Source: Dyella sp. EPa41
GTDB taxonomy: Bacteria; Pseudomonadota; Gammaproteobacteria; Xanthomonadales; Rhodanobacteraceae
DNA length: 64,000 nucleotides
NCBI RefSeq assembly: GCF_016586165.1
Contig: NZ_BCPR01000008.1
Span: 31,741-95,740 of the forward strand
Reading direction: 5' to 3'
The translations under genes were made by a program, and so were the position numbers. Shown piece after piece: positions 18,928 to 28,266 of the stretch; position 1 is the first letter of the stretch, and each line of letters starts with the position of its first letter. Under the pieces are notes generated by a model, which made no database searches, was not told the DNA's origin, and saw nothing but the letters and a program-made list of their open reading frames with translations.

Positions 18928-20379
18928 TCAGTAGCGAATGCAGATGTTCTTGGGCTCGGTGAAGAAGCGCAGCGCTTCCGTACCGCCTTCGCGGCCGAGT
19001 CCGGATTGCTTCGTGCCGCCAAAGGGCGTGCGCAGGTCGCGCAACAGCCAGCAGTTGATCCACACGATGCCGAAATCCAGCTGTGCGCCGAAACGATGCG
19101 CGCGCGACAGGTCGCGCGTCCACACCGATGCGGCGAGGCCGTAGCCGGTGCCGTTGGCGATGGCCAGCGCCTCGGCTTCATCGTCGAACGGGATGAGGCT
19201 CACCACCGGCCCGAAGATCTCGTGCTGGTTGGTCACCGCGGCGCTGCCGAGGCCTTCGATGACGGTGGGCGCGACGAACCAGCCTTCCACGCAGCGTCCC
19301 GCCATGCGTACGGCGTCGCCGCCGCAAAGCACCTGGCCACCTTCGTCGCGCGCGGTGGCGATGCAGCCCATCACCTTGTCGAAATGCTCGCGCGAGACGA
19401 GCGCGCCCAGGTCGCTGCCCGCCTCGTTCGGGTCGCCCACGCGAAGTGCCTTCACGCGCGCGAGATAACGTTCGCGGAAGCTGTCATAGATCGAGCGCTG
19501 CACCAGCAGGCGCGAGCCGCACAGGCAGATCTCGCCCTGGTTGGCGAAACCCGAGCGCACGATGGTGTCGAGGTTGGCGTCGCTGAGGTCCGCATCCTCG
19601 AACACCACGGCGGGATTCTTGCCGCCCAGCTCCAGCGAGACCTTCTTGAAATGCGGCGCCGCGGCGGCGGCAATCTGCGCGCCGGTGCGCGTGCTGCCGG
19701 TGAACGATATGGCCTTCACCGCGGCGTGCTCGACGATCGCCTGGCCCACGCTGGGGCCGCGGCCCTGCACGATGTTGAACACGCCGGGCGGAAAGCCCGC
19801 CTCGATGCTCAGCTCGCCCAGCAGGGCGGCCGTGCATGGCGTGATCTCCGACGGCTTGGCGACCACGGCGTTGCCCGCGGCCAGCGCAGGCGCGATCTTC
19901 CAGGTGAACAGGTAGAGCGGGAGATTCCACGGACTGATGCAGCCCACCACGCCCAGCGGCTGGCGCAGCGTGTAGTTGATCGCGCCGGTTTCCATGGCGT
20001 GCGATTCGCTGCTCCACGCCACGATGCCGGCCGCGAAATGACGGAGGTTGGCAATGGCACGTGGAATGTCCAGGTTGCGCGCCTGGACCAGGGGCTTGCC
20101 GCTGTCGCGCGATTCCAGCGCCACGAACTCCTCGAGACGCGCCTCGACAAGGTCGGCCAGTGCATTGAGCAGGCTGGCGCGCCGCTCGGTGGGTGTCGCC
20201 GCCCAGGCAGGCGCCGCGCGTGTGGCCGCGGCGACGGCGTCAGCGACATCTTCGGCGGAGGAATCGGGACAGTGCGCGAAGACCTGGCCGGTGGCCGGTT
20301 CGAACACGTCCAGCCAGCGATCGTATCGCGGTGCCTGCAGGCGACCGTCGATCAGGTTGGCGAGGCGCAGGGTTGGCAT
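18928..20379 (-). CDS. Aldehyde dehydrogenase, 2-aminomuconic/2-hydroxymuconic-semialdehyde type
   Basis: This 483-residue NAD-dependent ALDH has SPWNLPLYLFTWKIAPALAAGN, FTGSTRTG, catalytic Glu in LELGGKNP and catalytic Cys in NQGEICLCGSR. The end CWLLRDLRTPFGGTKQSG then GREGG and ALRFFTEPKNICI is characteristic of the DmpC/NbaE/ALDH8 branch, which oxidises 2-aminomuconate-6-semialdehyde or 2-hydroxymuconic semialdehyde. With the RidA neighbour, the aminomuconate step of kynurenine catabolism is the better fit. The start MPTLRLANLIDG at 20379 is preferred over one 12 codons upstream. First gene of a three-gene operon. Confidence 0.87.
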   Translation of the reverse strand: MPTLRLANLIDGRLQAPRYDRWLDVFEPATGQVFAHCPDSSAEDVADAVAAATRAAPAWAATPTERRASLLNALADLVEARLEEFVALESRDSGKPLVQARNLDIPRAIANLRHFAAGIVAWSSESHAMETGAINYTLRQPLGVVGCISPWNLPLYLFTWKIAPALAAGNAVVAKPSEITPCTAALLGELSIEAGFPPGVFNIVQGRGPSVGQAIVEHAAVKAISFTGSTRTGAQIAAAAAPHFKKVSLELGGKNPAVVFEDADLSDANLDTIVRSGFANQGEICLCGSRLLVQRSIYDSFRERYLARVKALRVGDPNEAGSDLGALVSREHFDKVMGCIATARDEGGQVLCGGDAVRMAGRCVEGWFVAPTVIEGLGSAAVTNQHEIFGPVVSLIPFDDEAEALAIANGTGYGLAASVWTRDLSRAHRFGAQLDFGIVWINCWLLRDLRTPFGGTKQSGLGREGGTEALRFFTEPKNICIRY

Positions 20380-20450
20380 CGGCACAAGCTTAAGGCCTGG
20401 GGCACGGGAATGCACCGGACGCGCGCGTATTGCGGCGGCGTGTGCCTTTT

Positions 20451-20531
20451 GTAGGAGCGCACCCAGTGCGCGAAAAGCCGACGAAGCGGTGGCGACGCAA
20501 GGCCGCGGTCGCGCACTGGGTGCGCTCCTAC
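20451..20531. repeat. Inverted pair of the GTAGGAGCGCACCC repeat
   Basis: The arms gtaggagcgcacccagtgcg (20451-) and cgcactgggtgcgctcctac (to 20531) are exact inverted copies around about 40 bases. It lies in the gap between the SDR gene and the ALDH operon. Both genes are on the minus strand, so it could limit readthrough between them. Confidence 0.88.
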
Positions 20532-20556
20532 ATATAAAAGGCTGGGTGTGCCCGCC

Positions 20557-21345
20557 TCAGGCCAGCGTCCGCGTGCGACCGCCGTCGACCTGGATGCTCA
20601 CGCCGTTCACATAGGCCGCGGCGGGCGTGCAGAGGAACGCGATCACCGAGGCCACTTCTGACGCTTCGCCAAAACGGCGGGCCGGAACGGAGGCCAGGAT
20701 GCCCTGGGCGATCTCATCGCCCGACCGGCCGCTGGTGCTGGCCTGTGCCGAGAGCAGGCTGTCCAGTCGCGCCGTGCGGGTATAACCCGGCAGCACGTTG
20801 TTCACCGTGATGCCGTCGGCCGCCAGTTCGCTGGACAGTGTTTTCGCCCACGCCGCCACGGCGGCACGCACCGTGTTGGAGACGCCGAGGCCGGCGATGG
20901 GTTCCTTCACCGACGTGGATATCACGTTCACGATGCGGCCATAGCTGCTGGCCCGCATGCCCGGCAACAAGGCCTGCAACAGCGTCTGGCCCGCCAGCAG
21001 ATGCTGGCGGAAGGCGGCTTCGTAGGCGCCGACTTCCGCCGCATAGGCGGGGCCGCCCGGCGGGCCGCCGGTGTTGTTGACGAGGATCTGGATCGGATTC
21101 GGCGCAACGATGTCGACCAGCGCCGTGCGCAGGCTGTCGGTCTGCGCCATGTCCACCGCGAACCAGCGGTGCTGCTGTCCATGCTTGCGCGGCAGTTCGT
21201 CGGCGACGCTCTTGAGCGCATCCGCGGAGCGCGCAAGCACGGTGACGCTGGCGCCCAGTTCGGCCAGCTCGATGGCGCTTGCCCGGCCGATGCCTTGCGA
21301 AGCACCGCAGACAAGGGCGTGACGCCCGCTCAGGTCCAGCTGCAT
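20557..21345 (-). CDS. SDR-like protein lacking the catalytic YxxxK
   Basis: This 262-residue SDR-fold protein has a cofactor loop CGASQGIGRA and NNTGGPPGGPA instead of NNAG. After the INVISTS strand, the place of the catalytic Tyr-x-x-x-Lys reads GVSNTVRAAV, so both residues are missing. It therefore belongs to the BKR-like SDR subgroup that departs from the canonical tetrad. Function is unknown; such proteins often adjoin aromatic or kynurenine catabolic genes, consistent with the operon downstream. The start at 21345 follows GGAGCCTCTCCC. Confidence 0.82.
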   Translation of the reverse strand: MQLDLSGRHALVCGASQGIGRASAIELAELGASVTVLARSADALKSVADELPRKHGQQHRWFAVDMAQTDSLRTALVDIVAPNPIQILVNNTGGPPGGPAYAAEVGAYEAAFRQHLLAGQTLLQALLPGMRASSYGRIVNVISTSVKEPIAGLGVSNTVRAAVAAWAKTLSSELAADGITVNNVLPGYTRTARLDSLLSAQASTSGRSGDEIAQGILASVPARRFGEASEVASVIAFLCTPAAAYVNGVSIQVDGGRTRTLA

Positions 21346-21373
21346 GGGAGAGGCTCCTTGCGGTGGAAGGGAT

Positions 21374-21688
21374 CTAGCGTGCGTTGAGCTGGATGCCGAG
21401 TGCGCCGAACCAGCACAGCCACGCCGCCCACAGACTGTAACGCCATGCGCGACGCCAGCGCGTGATGGCGCCGTCTTCCAGCGCGGGCAGCACCGGCGAA
21501 CGCAAGGCCAGCTGCAGGCGCATCCAGATGCGCAGCAGGTTCGCGGGCTGGCCGTCCGCCTCGGCGATGATCTGCCATTCGTGCGGGTGATGCCGGCGAA
21601 GCAGCGAGGCCACGCGGTACTGCGATCCGAAATGCAACAGGAAGCAGGCAACGCCGGTCATCAGTAGGGTGAGGTAAAGCTCGATCAT
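21374..21688 (-). CDS. Small inner-membrane protein, UspB-like topology
   Basis: This 104-residue protein has a hydrophobic segment at each end (MIELYLTLLMTGVACFLLHF and YSLWAAWLCWFGALGIQL) and a charged middle with HPHEWQIIAEADGQPANLLRIW. That layout recalls universal stress protein B, but similarity is weak and I would not assign the name. The start at 21688 is chosen as the first Met that leads directly into the membrane segment. It ends 28 bases before the SDR-like gene and may be cotranscribed with it. Confidence 0.6.
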   Translation of the reverse strand: MIELYLTLLMTGVACFLLHFGSQYRVASLLRRHHPHEWQIIAEADGQPANLLRIWMRLQLALRSPVLPALEDGAITRWRRAWRYSLWAAWLCWFGALGIQLNAR

Positions 21689-21726
21689 GCCGTGCCTGTC
21701 TTCGGGATGCGTGGGCGCCGCCGTGC

Positions 21727-22605
21727 TCAACTGCTCGGCGAGCTGCCCGTTGCCGGGGTACTGGAGGCGTCCGTTCCGCTGCTCTTGGGTGCCGTGGCCG
21801 CGGGCGTCGCGGTCTTGTTGCCGTCACCGATCACCGGGAACGGAATCGAATCGCGCAGCGTGCTCAGCACGCCGTCGCCCTGCGCCGGTTTTGCGCAGAT
21901 CGCGTTGTCCACGGCGCCCTGGTAGGTCTTGTCCATCATGCCGATCCACACCGTCCCGTCCGGCCCATGCGGGACCTTGAACGTGCCGGCGGCGGCCATC
22001 TTCACCGGTGCCTCGGCGGAGAACGCCGCCGGCGACTGCTCCCAGTACGTGTTGCCGGCCTGCTGCTTGGCCGAGCTGTACAGCACCAGGTAGCGCGCGC
22101 GCTTGTCGGCGACCTCGATGCTGCCGAAGGCCCCGGTGGTTTCGTCCGTCCAGCCCATGTGCTCGCACAGGCCCACGTCCTGCGTGGCGATCGGCTGGAA
22201 CGCGTCATCCAGCAGCACCACGGTCGGTGCGAACAGGTAGCTGGCGCGCAGCCAGCGGCCGTTCAATTCCGACTTGAGGGCGACGCGGTAAGGCAGTTGC
22301 GTCTCGCGAGGCAGGCTGAAACTCAGGAAATAGCTGTGCTCGCCGTTGAAGCTGACCACCGTGCTGCCCGGGCCGAGCACGAATTTCTTCGGTTGCCAGG
22401 GCAGGTTGTCCTGGAACGAAAAGTCCGCGAACGTGCTGCAGCAGGGCGTCGCCTGCTGCAGCGTCTTGCGGGCCTGGTCAAGGGTGCCGTTCGCGTTCTC
22501 CGGCGCCCGCAGGTTGGGCGGCACGAAGGTTTTCATGCTGTGGCATCCGGCGGCCAGGGCGACCGAAACAGCGAGAGCAATGGAGGCGATCAGGCGATAA
22601 CGCAT
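21727..22605 (-). CDS. MalM-like periplasmic lipoprotein
   Basis: This 292-residue protein starts with a lipoprotein signal (ALAVSVALAAGCHS, Cys21). The mature part contains ATPCCSTFADFSFQ, a double-cysteine block like the conserved one in MalM, and ends in a Thr/Ser/Ala-rich disordered tail. MalM is encoded in the enterobacterial maltose operon and has no settled function. No maltose genes are nearby here, so the role is probably different or more general. The gene is 14 bases from the end of asnS. Confidence 0.6.
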   Translation of the reverse strand: MRYRLIASIALAVSVALAAGCHSMKTFVPPNLRAPENANGTLDQARKTLQQATPCCSTFADFSFQDNLPWQPKKFVLGPGSTVVSFNGEHSYFLSFSLPRETQLPYRVALKSELNGRWLRASYLFAPTVVLLDDAFQPIATQDVGLCEHMGWTDETTGAFGSIEVADKRARYLVLYSSAKQQAGNTYWEQSPAAFSAEAPVKMAAAGTFKVPHGPDGTVWIGMMDKTYQGAVDNAICAKPAQGDGVLSTLRDSIPFPVIGDGNKTATPAATAPKSSGTDASSTPATGSSPSS

Positions 22606-22619
22606 GGCATAACCGTCAA

Positions 22620-24020
<1,401 letters not shown>

Positions 24021-24154
24021 GGATTGAAACTCCTGCTGGGCGCCGCATATCGGACGCATAAGACGAATCTGGCATCATAATCGACGTTCCGTTCAGGTCG
24101 CGACCCTGGCGCCCGTTTTCCGACCACCAAAACCCTCTGGTAGTTGCATTGCCC

Positions 24155-24481
24155 ATGACCATCACCATTACTCCCGCCGCCAGCGAGCGCATGCGCGCCT
24201 TCCTAGCCGGCACCCCCGGTGCCGCGGGCGTGCGTTTTGGCGTGAAGAAGACCGGCTGCTCCGGGTTCGGCTACGTGGTGGACCTGGCCGAGAGCGTGGG
24301 TGAGGGCGATGAGACGCTGAACGTCGACGGCGTTCCCCTGATCGTGGACGGCAAGAGCCTGCCCCTCATCGATGGCACCGTCATCGACTTCCAGCGTCAG
24401 GGCCTCAACGCCAGCTTCGTGTTCCACAACCCCAACGCCACCGGCGAATGCGGTTGCGGCGAGAGCTTTACGGTCGGCTGA
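24155..24481 (+). CDS. A-type iron-sulfur carrier, IscA-like
   Basis: This 108-residue HesB/IscA/SufA-fold protein has the three cluster-binding cysteines in KTGCSGFGY and ECGCGESF. Such carriers deliver [2Fe-2S] or [4Fe-4S] clusters to apoproteins. Length and motif fit IscA/SufA better than ErpA, but no isc or suf operon adjoins it; sufE is 28 kb away. The start at 24155 is the first ATG leading into ITITPAASERM. Confidence 0.88.
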   Translation: MTITITPAASERMRAFLAGTPGAAGVRFGVKKTGCSGFGYVVDLAESVGEGDETLNVDGVPLIVDGKSLPLIDGTVIDFQRQGLNASFVFHNPNATGECGCGESFTVG

Positions 24482-24549
24482 ACGCCTTGGACTGGCGCCG
24501 GGCCCCGCGAGGCCGCGCCTCGCCCGATGTGGCGCCCTGGCTGACCCGC

Positions 24550-24579
24550 TTGCCCCAAACCCCTGAATTCCCTTACACT
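24550..24579 (+). promoter_or_regulatory. Candidate sigma-70 promoter of rpsF-rpsR
   Basis: TTGCCC at 24550-24555 and TACACT at 24574-24579 are separated by 18 bases, upstream of the rpsF leader. It is the best match in the 206-base gap after the IscA-like gene. Confidence 0.5.
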
Positions 24580-24619
24580 TCCGCTTCTGTCCGCGCCCCA
24601 AAGGCTCGGATGGAACCTT

Positions 24620-24643
24620 GCCTCACCGCATAGGGCGGGAGGC
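24620..24643 (+). promoter_or_regulatory. Hairpin in the rpsF leader, possible S6:S18 autoregulatory site
   Basis: The RNA can fold as gcctc, a bulged a, then ccgc pairing with gcgg and gaggc around a 5-base loop. S6-S18 leaders in many bacteria carry a hairpin with a CCG element that binds the S6:S18 complex and represses translation. Whether this hairpin has the exact consensus cannot be judged by eye. Confidence 0.4.
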
Positions 24644-24687
24644 TGCCAGGCCCCAAAAAGGCCGCATCCACAAGGAGTTATCCACCA

Positions 24688-25089
24688 ATGTCCCTGCGAC
24701 ATTACGAAGTCGTGTTCCTGGTCCACCCTGACCAGAGCGAGCAGGTCCCGGCGATGATCGAGCGCTACAAGGCGCTGATCGAGACCGACGGCGGCAAGAT
24801 CCACCGCCTGGAAGACTGGGGCCGCCGCCAGCTGGCTTACCCGATCGTGAACCTGGCCAAGGCTCACTACGTCATGCTCAACATCGAAGTGAGCCAGAAC
24901 GTGCTGAACGAGCTGGAGTCGGGCTTCCGCTTCAACGACGCCGTCCTGCGCCACCTCGTCATCAAGCGTGACGCTGCCGACACCGAGCAGTCCTTCATCC
25001 TGAAGTCCAAGGAAAAGGATGACGCCAAGTCCTCGCGCCGCCGCGACGACGAAGCCCGTGACGACAACGATCGCGACAGCGACGACTGA
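24688..25089 (+). CDS. rpsF: Ribosomal protein S6
   Basis: This 133-residue protein binds S18 on the 30S platform. The start [20 protein letters not shown] and the middle RRQLAYPI are family hallmarks. The C-terminal extension is strongly charged ([19 protein letters not shown]), whereas E. coli S6 ends in glutamates that RimK extends. The ribosome site AAGGAG lies upstream. rpsR follows after 16 bases. Confidence 0.98.
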   Translation: MSLRHYEVVFLVHPDQSEQVPAMIERYKALIETDGGKIHRLEDWGRRQLAYPIVNLAKAHYVMLNIEVSQNVLNELESGFRFNDAVLRHLVIKRDAADTEQSFILKSKEKDDAKSSRRRDDEARDDNDRDSDD

Positions 25090-25105
25090 TCAGGAGCACT
25101 AAGCC

Positions 25106-25336
25106 ATGTCCAAGTTCTTCCGCCGCCGCAAGTTCTGCCGCTTCACGGCTGAAAACGTGAAGGAGATCGATTACAAGGATCTCAACACGCTGCGCCAGTA
25201 CGTCACCGAGAACGGCAAGATCGTGCCGAGCCGCATCACCGGCACCAAGGCCCGCTACCAGCGTCAGCTGGCGACCGCGATCAAGCGCGCCCGCTTCCTG
25301 GCCCTGCTGCCGTACACCGACAACCACGACGTCTAA
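25106..25336 (+). CDS. rpsR: Ribosomal protein S18
   Basis: This 76-residue protein has the canonical [21 protein letters not shown] and ends PYTDNHDV. It forms a heterodimer with S6 in the 30S subunit. It follows rpsF by 16 bases with GGAGCAC as a ribosome site. Unlike the tight arrangement in many relatives, rplI comes only after a 221-base gap filled by a palindromic repeat. Confidence 0.98.
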   Translation: MSKFFRRRKFCRFTAENVKEIDYKDLNTLRQYVTENGKIVPSRITGTKARYQRQLATAIKRARFLALLPYTDNHDV

Positions 25337-25352
25337 GCAACGTCTTCAGCTT

Positions 25353-25484
25353 CCTCTCCCCTCCGGGGAGAGGACTGAGGTGAGGGGTGGGTGCTCGCGA
25401 CAGGGCATCTGCAGGCGGGCTCCGGTCGAAGGTGCTCGCTGGATTGACCCCTCATCCCAGCCTTCTCCCCCAAAGGGGAGAAGG
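25353..25484. repeat. Inverted-pair repeat (ctctcccctccgggg type) between rpsR and rplI
   Basis: The left arm begins cctctcccctccggggagag and continues gactgaggtgaggggt. The right arm, near-complementary, is in 25446-25484 (gacccctcatcccagcc, then ttctcccccaaaggggagaagg). Arms of the same type occur at about 10260-10355, 31312-31400 and 38915-38950. The foldback sits inside what is normally one operon. Confidence 0.8.
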
Positions 25485-25557
25485 AGTGGAAAACCAAATT
25501 CGGACAACCGTCCACGGCTGCGTCGGGCCACACCGGCGCTAACGAAAAGGAACCACC

Positions 25558-26007
25558 ATGGAACTGATTCTTCTCGAGAAAGTCCGCAACCTCGGCAACC
25601 TGGGCGACAAGGTCAAGGTGAAGCCGGGTTACGGCCGTAACTACCTGTTGCCGCAGGGCAAGGCCGTGCCGGTCAACGCCGCCAACCTCGAAGCCTTCGA
25701 GAAGCGCCGCGCCGAGTACGAAGCCAAGGCTGCGTCGCAGCTGTCCGGCGCCGAAGGCCGCAAGGCCAAGCTGGAAGGCGTCGAGGTGACCCTCACCGTC
25801 AATGCCAGCCCGGAAGGCAAGCTGTACGGCTCGGTCGGTCCGCGGGAAATTTCCGAAGCCCTCCAGGCTGCCGGCCATGACGTGCACAAGAACGAAGTGA
25901 TCCAGGGCGAAGGCCCGATCCGCCACACCGGCGAATTCGAAGCCGTGATCGCGCTGCACGCCGACGTGCAGACCCAGGTCAAGGTGATCGTGGTCGGCGA
26001 AAAGTAA
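25558..26007 (+). CDS. rplI: Ribosomal protein L9
   Basis: This 149-residue protein has the N-terminal domain [22 protein letters not shown] with [13 protein letters not shown], a long connecting helix and a C-terminal RNA-binding domain ending [11 protein letters not shown]. It sits at the L1 stalk base of the 50S subunit. A GGAACC ribosome site lies upstream, and an intrinsic terminator follows 27 bases after the stop. Confidence 0.98.
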   Translation: MELILLEKVRNLGNLGDKVKVKPGYGRNYLLPQGKAVPVNAANLEAFEKRRAEYEAKAASQLSGAEGRKAKLEGVEVTLTVNASPEGKLYGSVGPREISEALQAAGHDVHKNEVIQGEGPIRHTGEFEAVIALHADVQTQVKVIVVGEK

Positions 26008-26033
26008 GCCGGATCATCGCTTGCGATACCCAG

Positions 26034-26063
26034 ACGGGCGCCTCCGGGCGCCCGTTTGCTTTT
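26034..26063 (+). terminator. Intrinsic terminator of rplI
   Basis: The stem acgggcgcc/ggcgcccgt with loop tccg (26034-26055) is followed by ttgctttt. It should separate the ribosomal transcript from dnaB. Confidence 0.85.
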
Positions 26064-26091
26064 GGTCTGGCGCGTGGCGTTTTCCACCGCC

Positions 26092-26121
26092 TTATCCACA
26101 GATAACCACAGCTTTTCCACA
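26092..26121. promoter_or_regulatory. DnaA-box cluster upstream of dnaB
   Basis: TTATCCACA at 26092-26100 matches the DnaA-box consensus exactly, and TTTTCCACA at 26113-26121 differs by one base in the same orientation. Two boxes 12 bases apart, about 100 bases before the dnaB start, suggest DnaA control of the replicative helicase gene. No AT-rich unwinding region or further boxes indicate an origin. Confidence 0.55.
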
Positions 26122-26216
26122 GGGTTATTGTCTCGTCGCCTGAGATGGCGCCGCGTATGCTCTGTGGTCATTGCCATGCCGTCGGCGCCGCCGCCGGTTC
26201 GCTCCGAGGAACCGCG

Positions 26217-27644
26217 ATGTCCTTCGTTTCCGACCGCTCCGAAGAATCCGGGCGCCGCCGCCGTACCGAGCGCAAGCCGTCGCCGGCCATCGATGCGCTG
26301 CGCGTGCCGCCGCACTCGATCGACGCGGAGCAGGCCGTGCTGGGCGGCCTCATGCTCTCGCCCGATTCGCTGGACAAGGTGGCCGACCGCCTGAGCGAGC
26401 AGGACTTCTACCGCAAGGACCATCGCCTGATCTGGCGCGCCATCACCGAGCTGGCCGGCAAGGGCATGCCCTGCGATGCGGTGACCCTGGGCGACTGGTT
26501 CGAGGCCAATGGCCTGGCCGAAATGGTCGGCGGCGCCGCCTACCTGATCGAACTGGCCAACACCACGCCCAGCGCCGCGAACATTGGCGCCTACGCGGAA
26601 ATCGTGCGCGAGAAGTCGGTGCTGCGCCAGCTCATCGATGCCGGCGTGGGTATCACCGAAGACGGCTACCAGCCCGATGGCATGGGCGTGCAGGAAGTAC
26701 TGGAGCGCGCCGAGCAGGCCGTGTTCAAGATCGCCGAGTCCGGCGCGCGCGGCAAGAAGGACACGGTGTCGATGCGCGAGGCGGTGAAGGATGCCTTCCG
26801 CATTCTCTCCGAGCGTTTCGAGAACAAGGGCCAGCTCACCGGCGTATCCACCGGCTTTTCCGATCTGGACGAGCTCACCTCGGGCCTGCAGCCCTCCGAC
26901 CTGATCATCGTCGCGGCGCGCCCGTCGATGGGCAAGACCGCTTTCTCGGTGAACATGGCCGAAGCGGTGGCGATGCGCGGCAAGAAGGCCGTGGCGATCT
27001 TCTCGATGGAAATGTCGGCCTCGCAGCTGGCCTTCCGCATGATTTCCTCGGTGGGTCGCATCCACGCGCAGCACCTGCGCAATGGCGACCTCGCTGAAGA
27101 AGACTGGCCGCGCGTCACCAACGCCATCGCGCTGCTGTCCGAAGCCAAGATCTTCATCGATGACACGCCGGGCCTGTCGCCGGTGGAGATGCGTTCGCGC
27201 GCCCGCCGCCTGCATCGCGAACACGGCGGCCTCGGACTCATCGTGATCGACTACCTGCAGCTGATGCAGGTGCCGGGCATGAAGGAAAACCGCGCGACGG
27301 AAATCTCGGAAATCTCGCGCTCGTTGAAGGGCCTGGCCAAGGAACTCAACTGTCCGGTGATCGCCCTGTCGCAGTTGAACCGCTCGCTGGAACAGCGCGC
27401 CGACAAGCGCCCGATGATGTCGGACCTGCGCGAATCCGGCGCTATCGAGCAGGACGCGGACGTGATCATGTTCATCTACCGCGACGAGTACTACAACAAG
27501 GAATCGCCGGACAAAGGCCTGGCCGAAATCATCATCGGCAAGCAGCGTAACGGCCCTACCGATACGGTGAAGCTGACCTTCCTGGGTCATTACACCAAGT
27601 TCGAGAACTACGCGCCCGATTCGTTCGTCGGCGCGTTCGATTGA
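26217..27644 (+). CDS. dnaB: Replicative DNA helicase DnaB
   Basis: This 475-residue hexameric 5'-3' helicase unwinds DNA at the fork. After a basic N-terminal tail comes the DnaG-interacting N-terminal domain (PPHSIDAEQAVLGGLML) and the RecA-like domain with Walker A in ARPSMGKTAFSVN and Walker B in LIVIDYLQLM, then SQLNRSLEQR and SDLRESGAIEQDAD. No intein is present. The start MSFVSDRSEE at 26217 follows CGAGGAACC. The TTATCCACA boxes upstream are noted separately. Confidence 0.97.
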   Translation: MSFVSDRSEESGRRRRTERKPSPAIDALRVPPHSIDAEQAVLGGLMLSPDSLDKVADRLSEQDFYRKDHRLIWRAITELAGKGMPCDAVTLGDWFEANGLAEMVGGAAYLIELANTTPSAANIGAYAEIVREKSVLRQLIDAGVGITEDGYQPDGMGVQEVLERAEQAVFKIAESGARGKKDTVSMREAVKDAFRILSERFENKGQLTGVSTGFSDLDELTSGLQPSDLIIVAARPSMGKTAFSVNMAEAVAMRGKKAVAIFSMEMSASQLAFRMISSVGRIHAQHLRNGDLAEEDWPRVTNAIALLSEAKIFIDDTPGLSPVEMRSRARRLHREHGGLGLIVIDYLQLMQVPGMKENRATEISEISRSLKGLAKELNCPVIALSQLNRSLEQRADKRPMMSDLRESGAIEQDADVIMFIYRDEYYNKESPDKGLAEIIIGKQRNGPTDTVKLTFLGHYTKFENYAPDSFVGAFD

Positions 27645-27805
27645 CGCGGCCCAGGGCAAGCACGCCGCACTTAAGGCACCGTTCCGCTTTGCGAATGGTG
27701 CCTGTACCGATCGCGTCCGTATGCGTTTCTTGCACGTAAAACCGGTGGCGGGTTCACATCCGCGGGCGCAACCTCGTGCCGTCTCCATCGCAAGAGGCAC
27801 AACGC

Positions 27806-27958
27806 ATGTCGCTGATCCTTCTGCTCATCATCGTATTGCTGTTGCTCGGTGCGCTGCCTACCTGGCCCTATAGCCGCGCATGGGGGTATGGGCCCAGCGG
27901 CGGTCTGGGGCTGATCCTGATCATCCTGATCGTTCTGCTGGTCCTGGGTGTTATCTGA
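27806..27958 (+). CDS. DUF3309-type small membrane protein
   Basis: This 50-residue protein is two hydrophobic segments (MSLILLLIIVLLLLGALPTW and GGLGLILIILIVLLVLGVI) joined by YSRAWGYGPS. The PTWPYSRAWGYGPSGGLG centre is the hallmark of the DUF3309 family, small proteins of unknown function. The start follows AAGAGGC. The lipoprotein gene begins 10 bases after the stop, so the two probably form an operon. Confidence 0.8.
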   Translation: MSLILLLIIVLLLLGALPTWPYSRAWGYGPSGGLGLILIILIVLLVLGVI

Positions 27959-27968
27959 GGATGCTGCC

Positions 27969-28190
27969 ATGACCCGAGTCGTGATCCCTGCGTTGCTGGC
28001 AACCGCTTGCCTGGCGTTGGGTGGTTGCGGCGGTCGCACTCACGTGGTGCAGACCAACAATGAAACCTGCGGCAAGCAAATGAGCGATCTGCAGGACGCG
28101 CTTGCTTCCGGAGCGATGACCCAGCACGAGTACAACAAGGCTCATCGCGCGGCCATGGAGCGCTGCACGAGGCGCGACGATCGCGACTAG
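27969..28190 (+). CDS. Small SHOCT-like lipoprotein
   Basis: This 73-residue protein has a lipoprotein signal (LLATACLALGGC). Its C-terminal half, LQDALASGAMTQHEYNKAHRAAMERC, resembles the short helical SHOCT motif. No function is known. Both cysteines after the lipobox (about 36 and 67) could pair in the periplasm. The ATG at 27969 follows TGAGGATG and lies in an operon with the DUF3309 gene. Confidence 0.7.
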   Translation: MTRVVIPALLATACLALGGCGGRTHVVQTNNETCGKQMSDLQDALASGAMTQHEYNKAHRAAMERCTRRDDRD

Positions 28191-28266
28191 CGGTCGTCCG
28201 CCCTCGAAATGCCATGCCAATGGCCCGCGGTCGACGTGGCCTGGCGCTAGGGTGAAACACGCAAAG

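Noticed and set aside
26034..26216. Replication origin near dnaB because of the DnaA boxes
   Set aside because: Only two boxes, no AT-rich unwinding region and no dnaA, dnaN or recF nearby.
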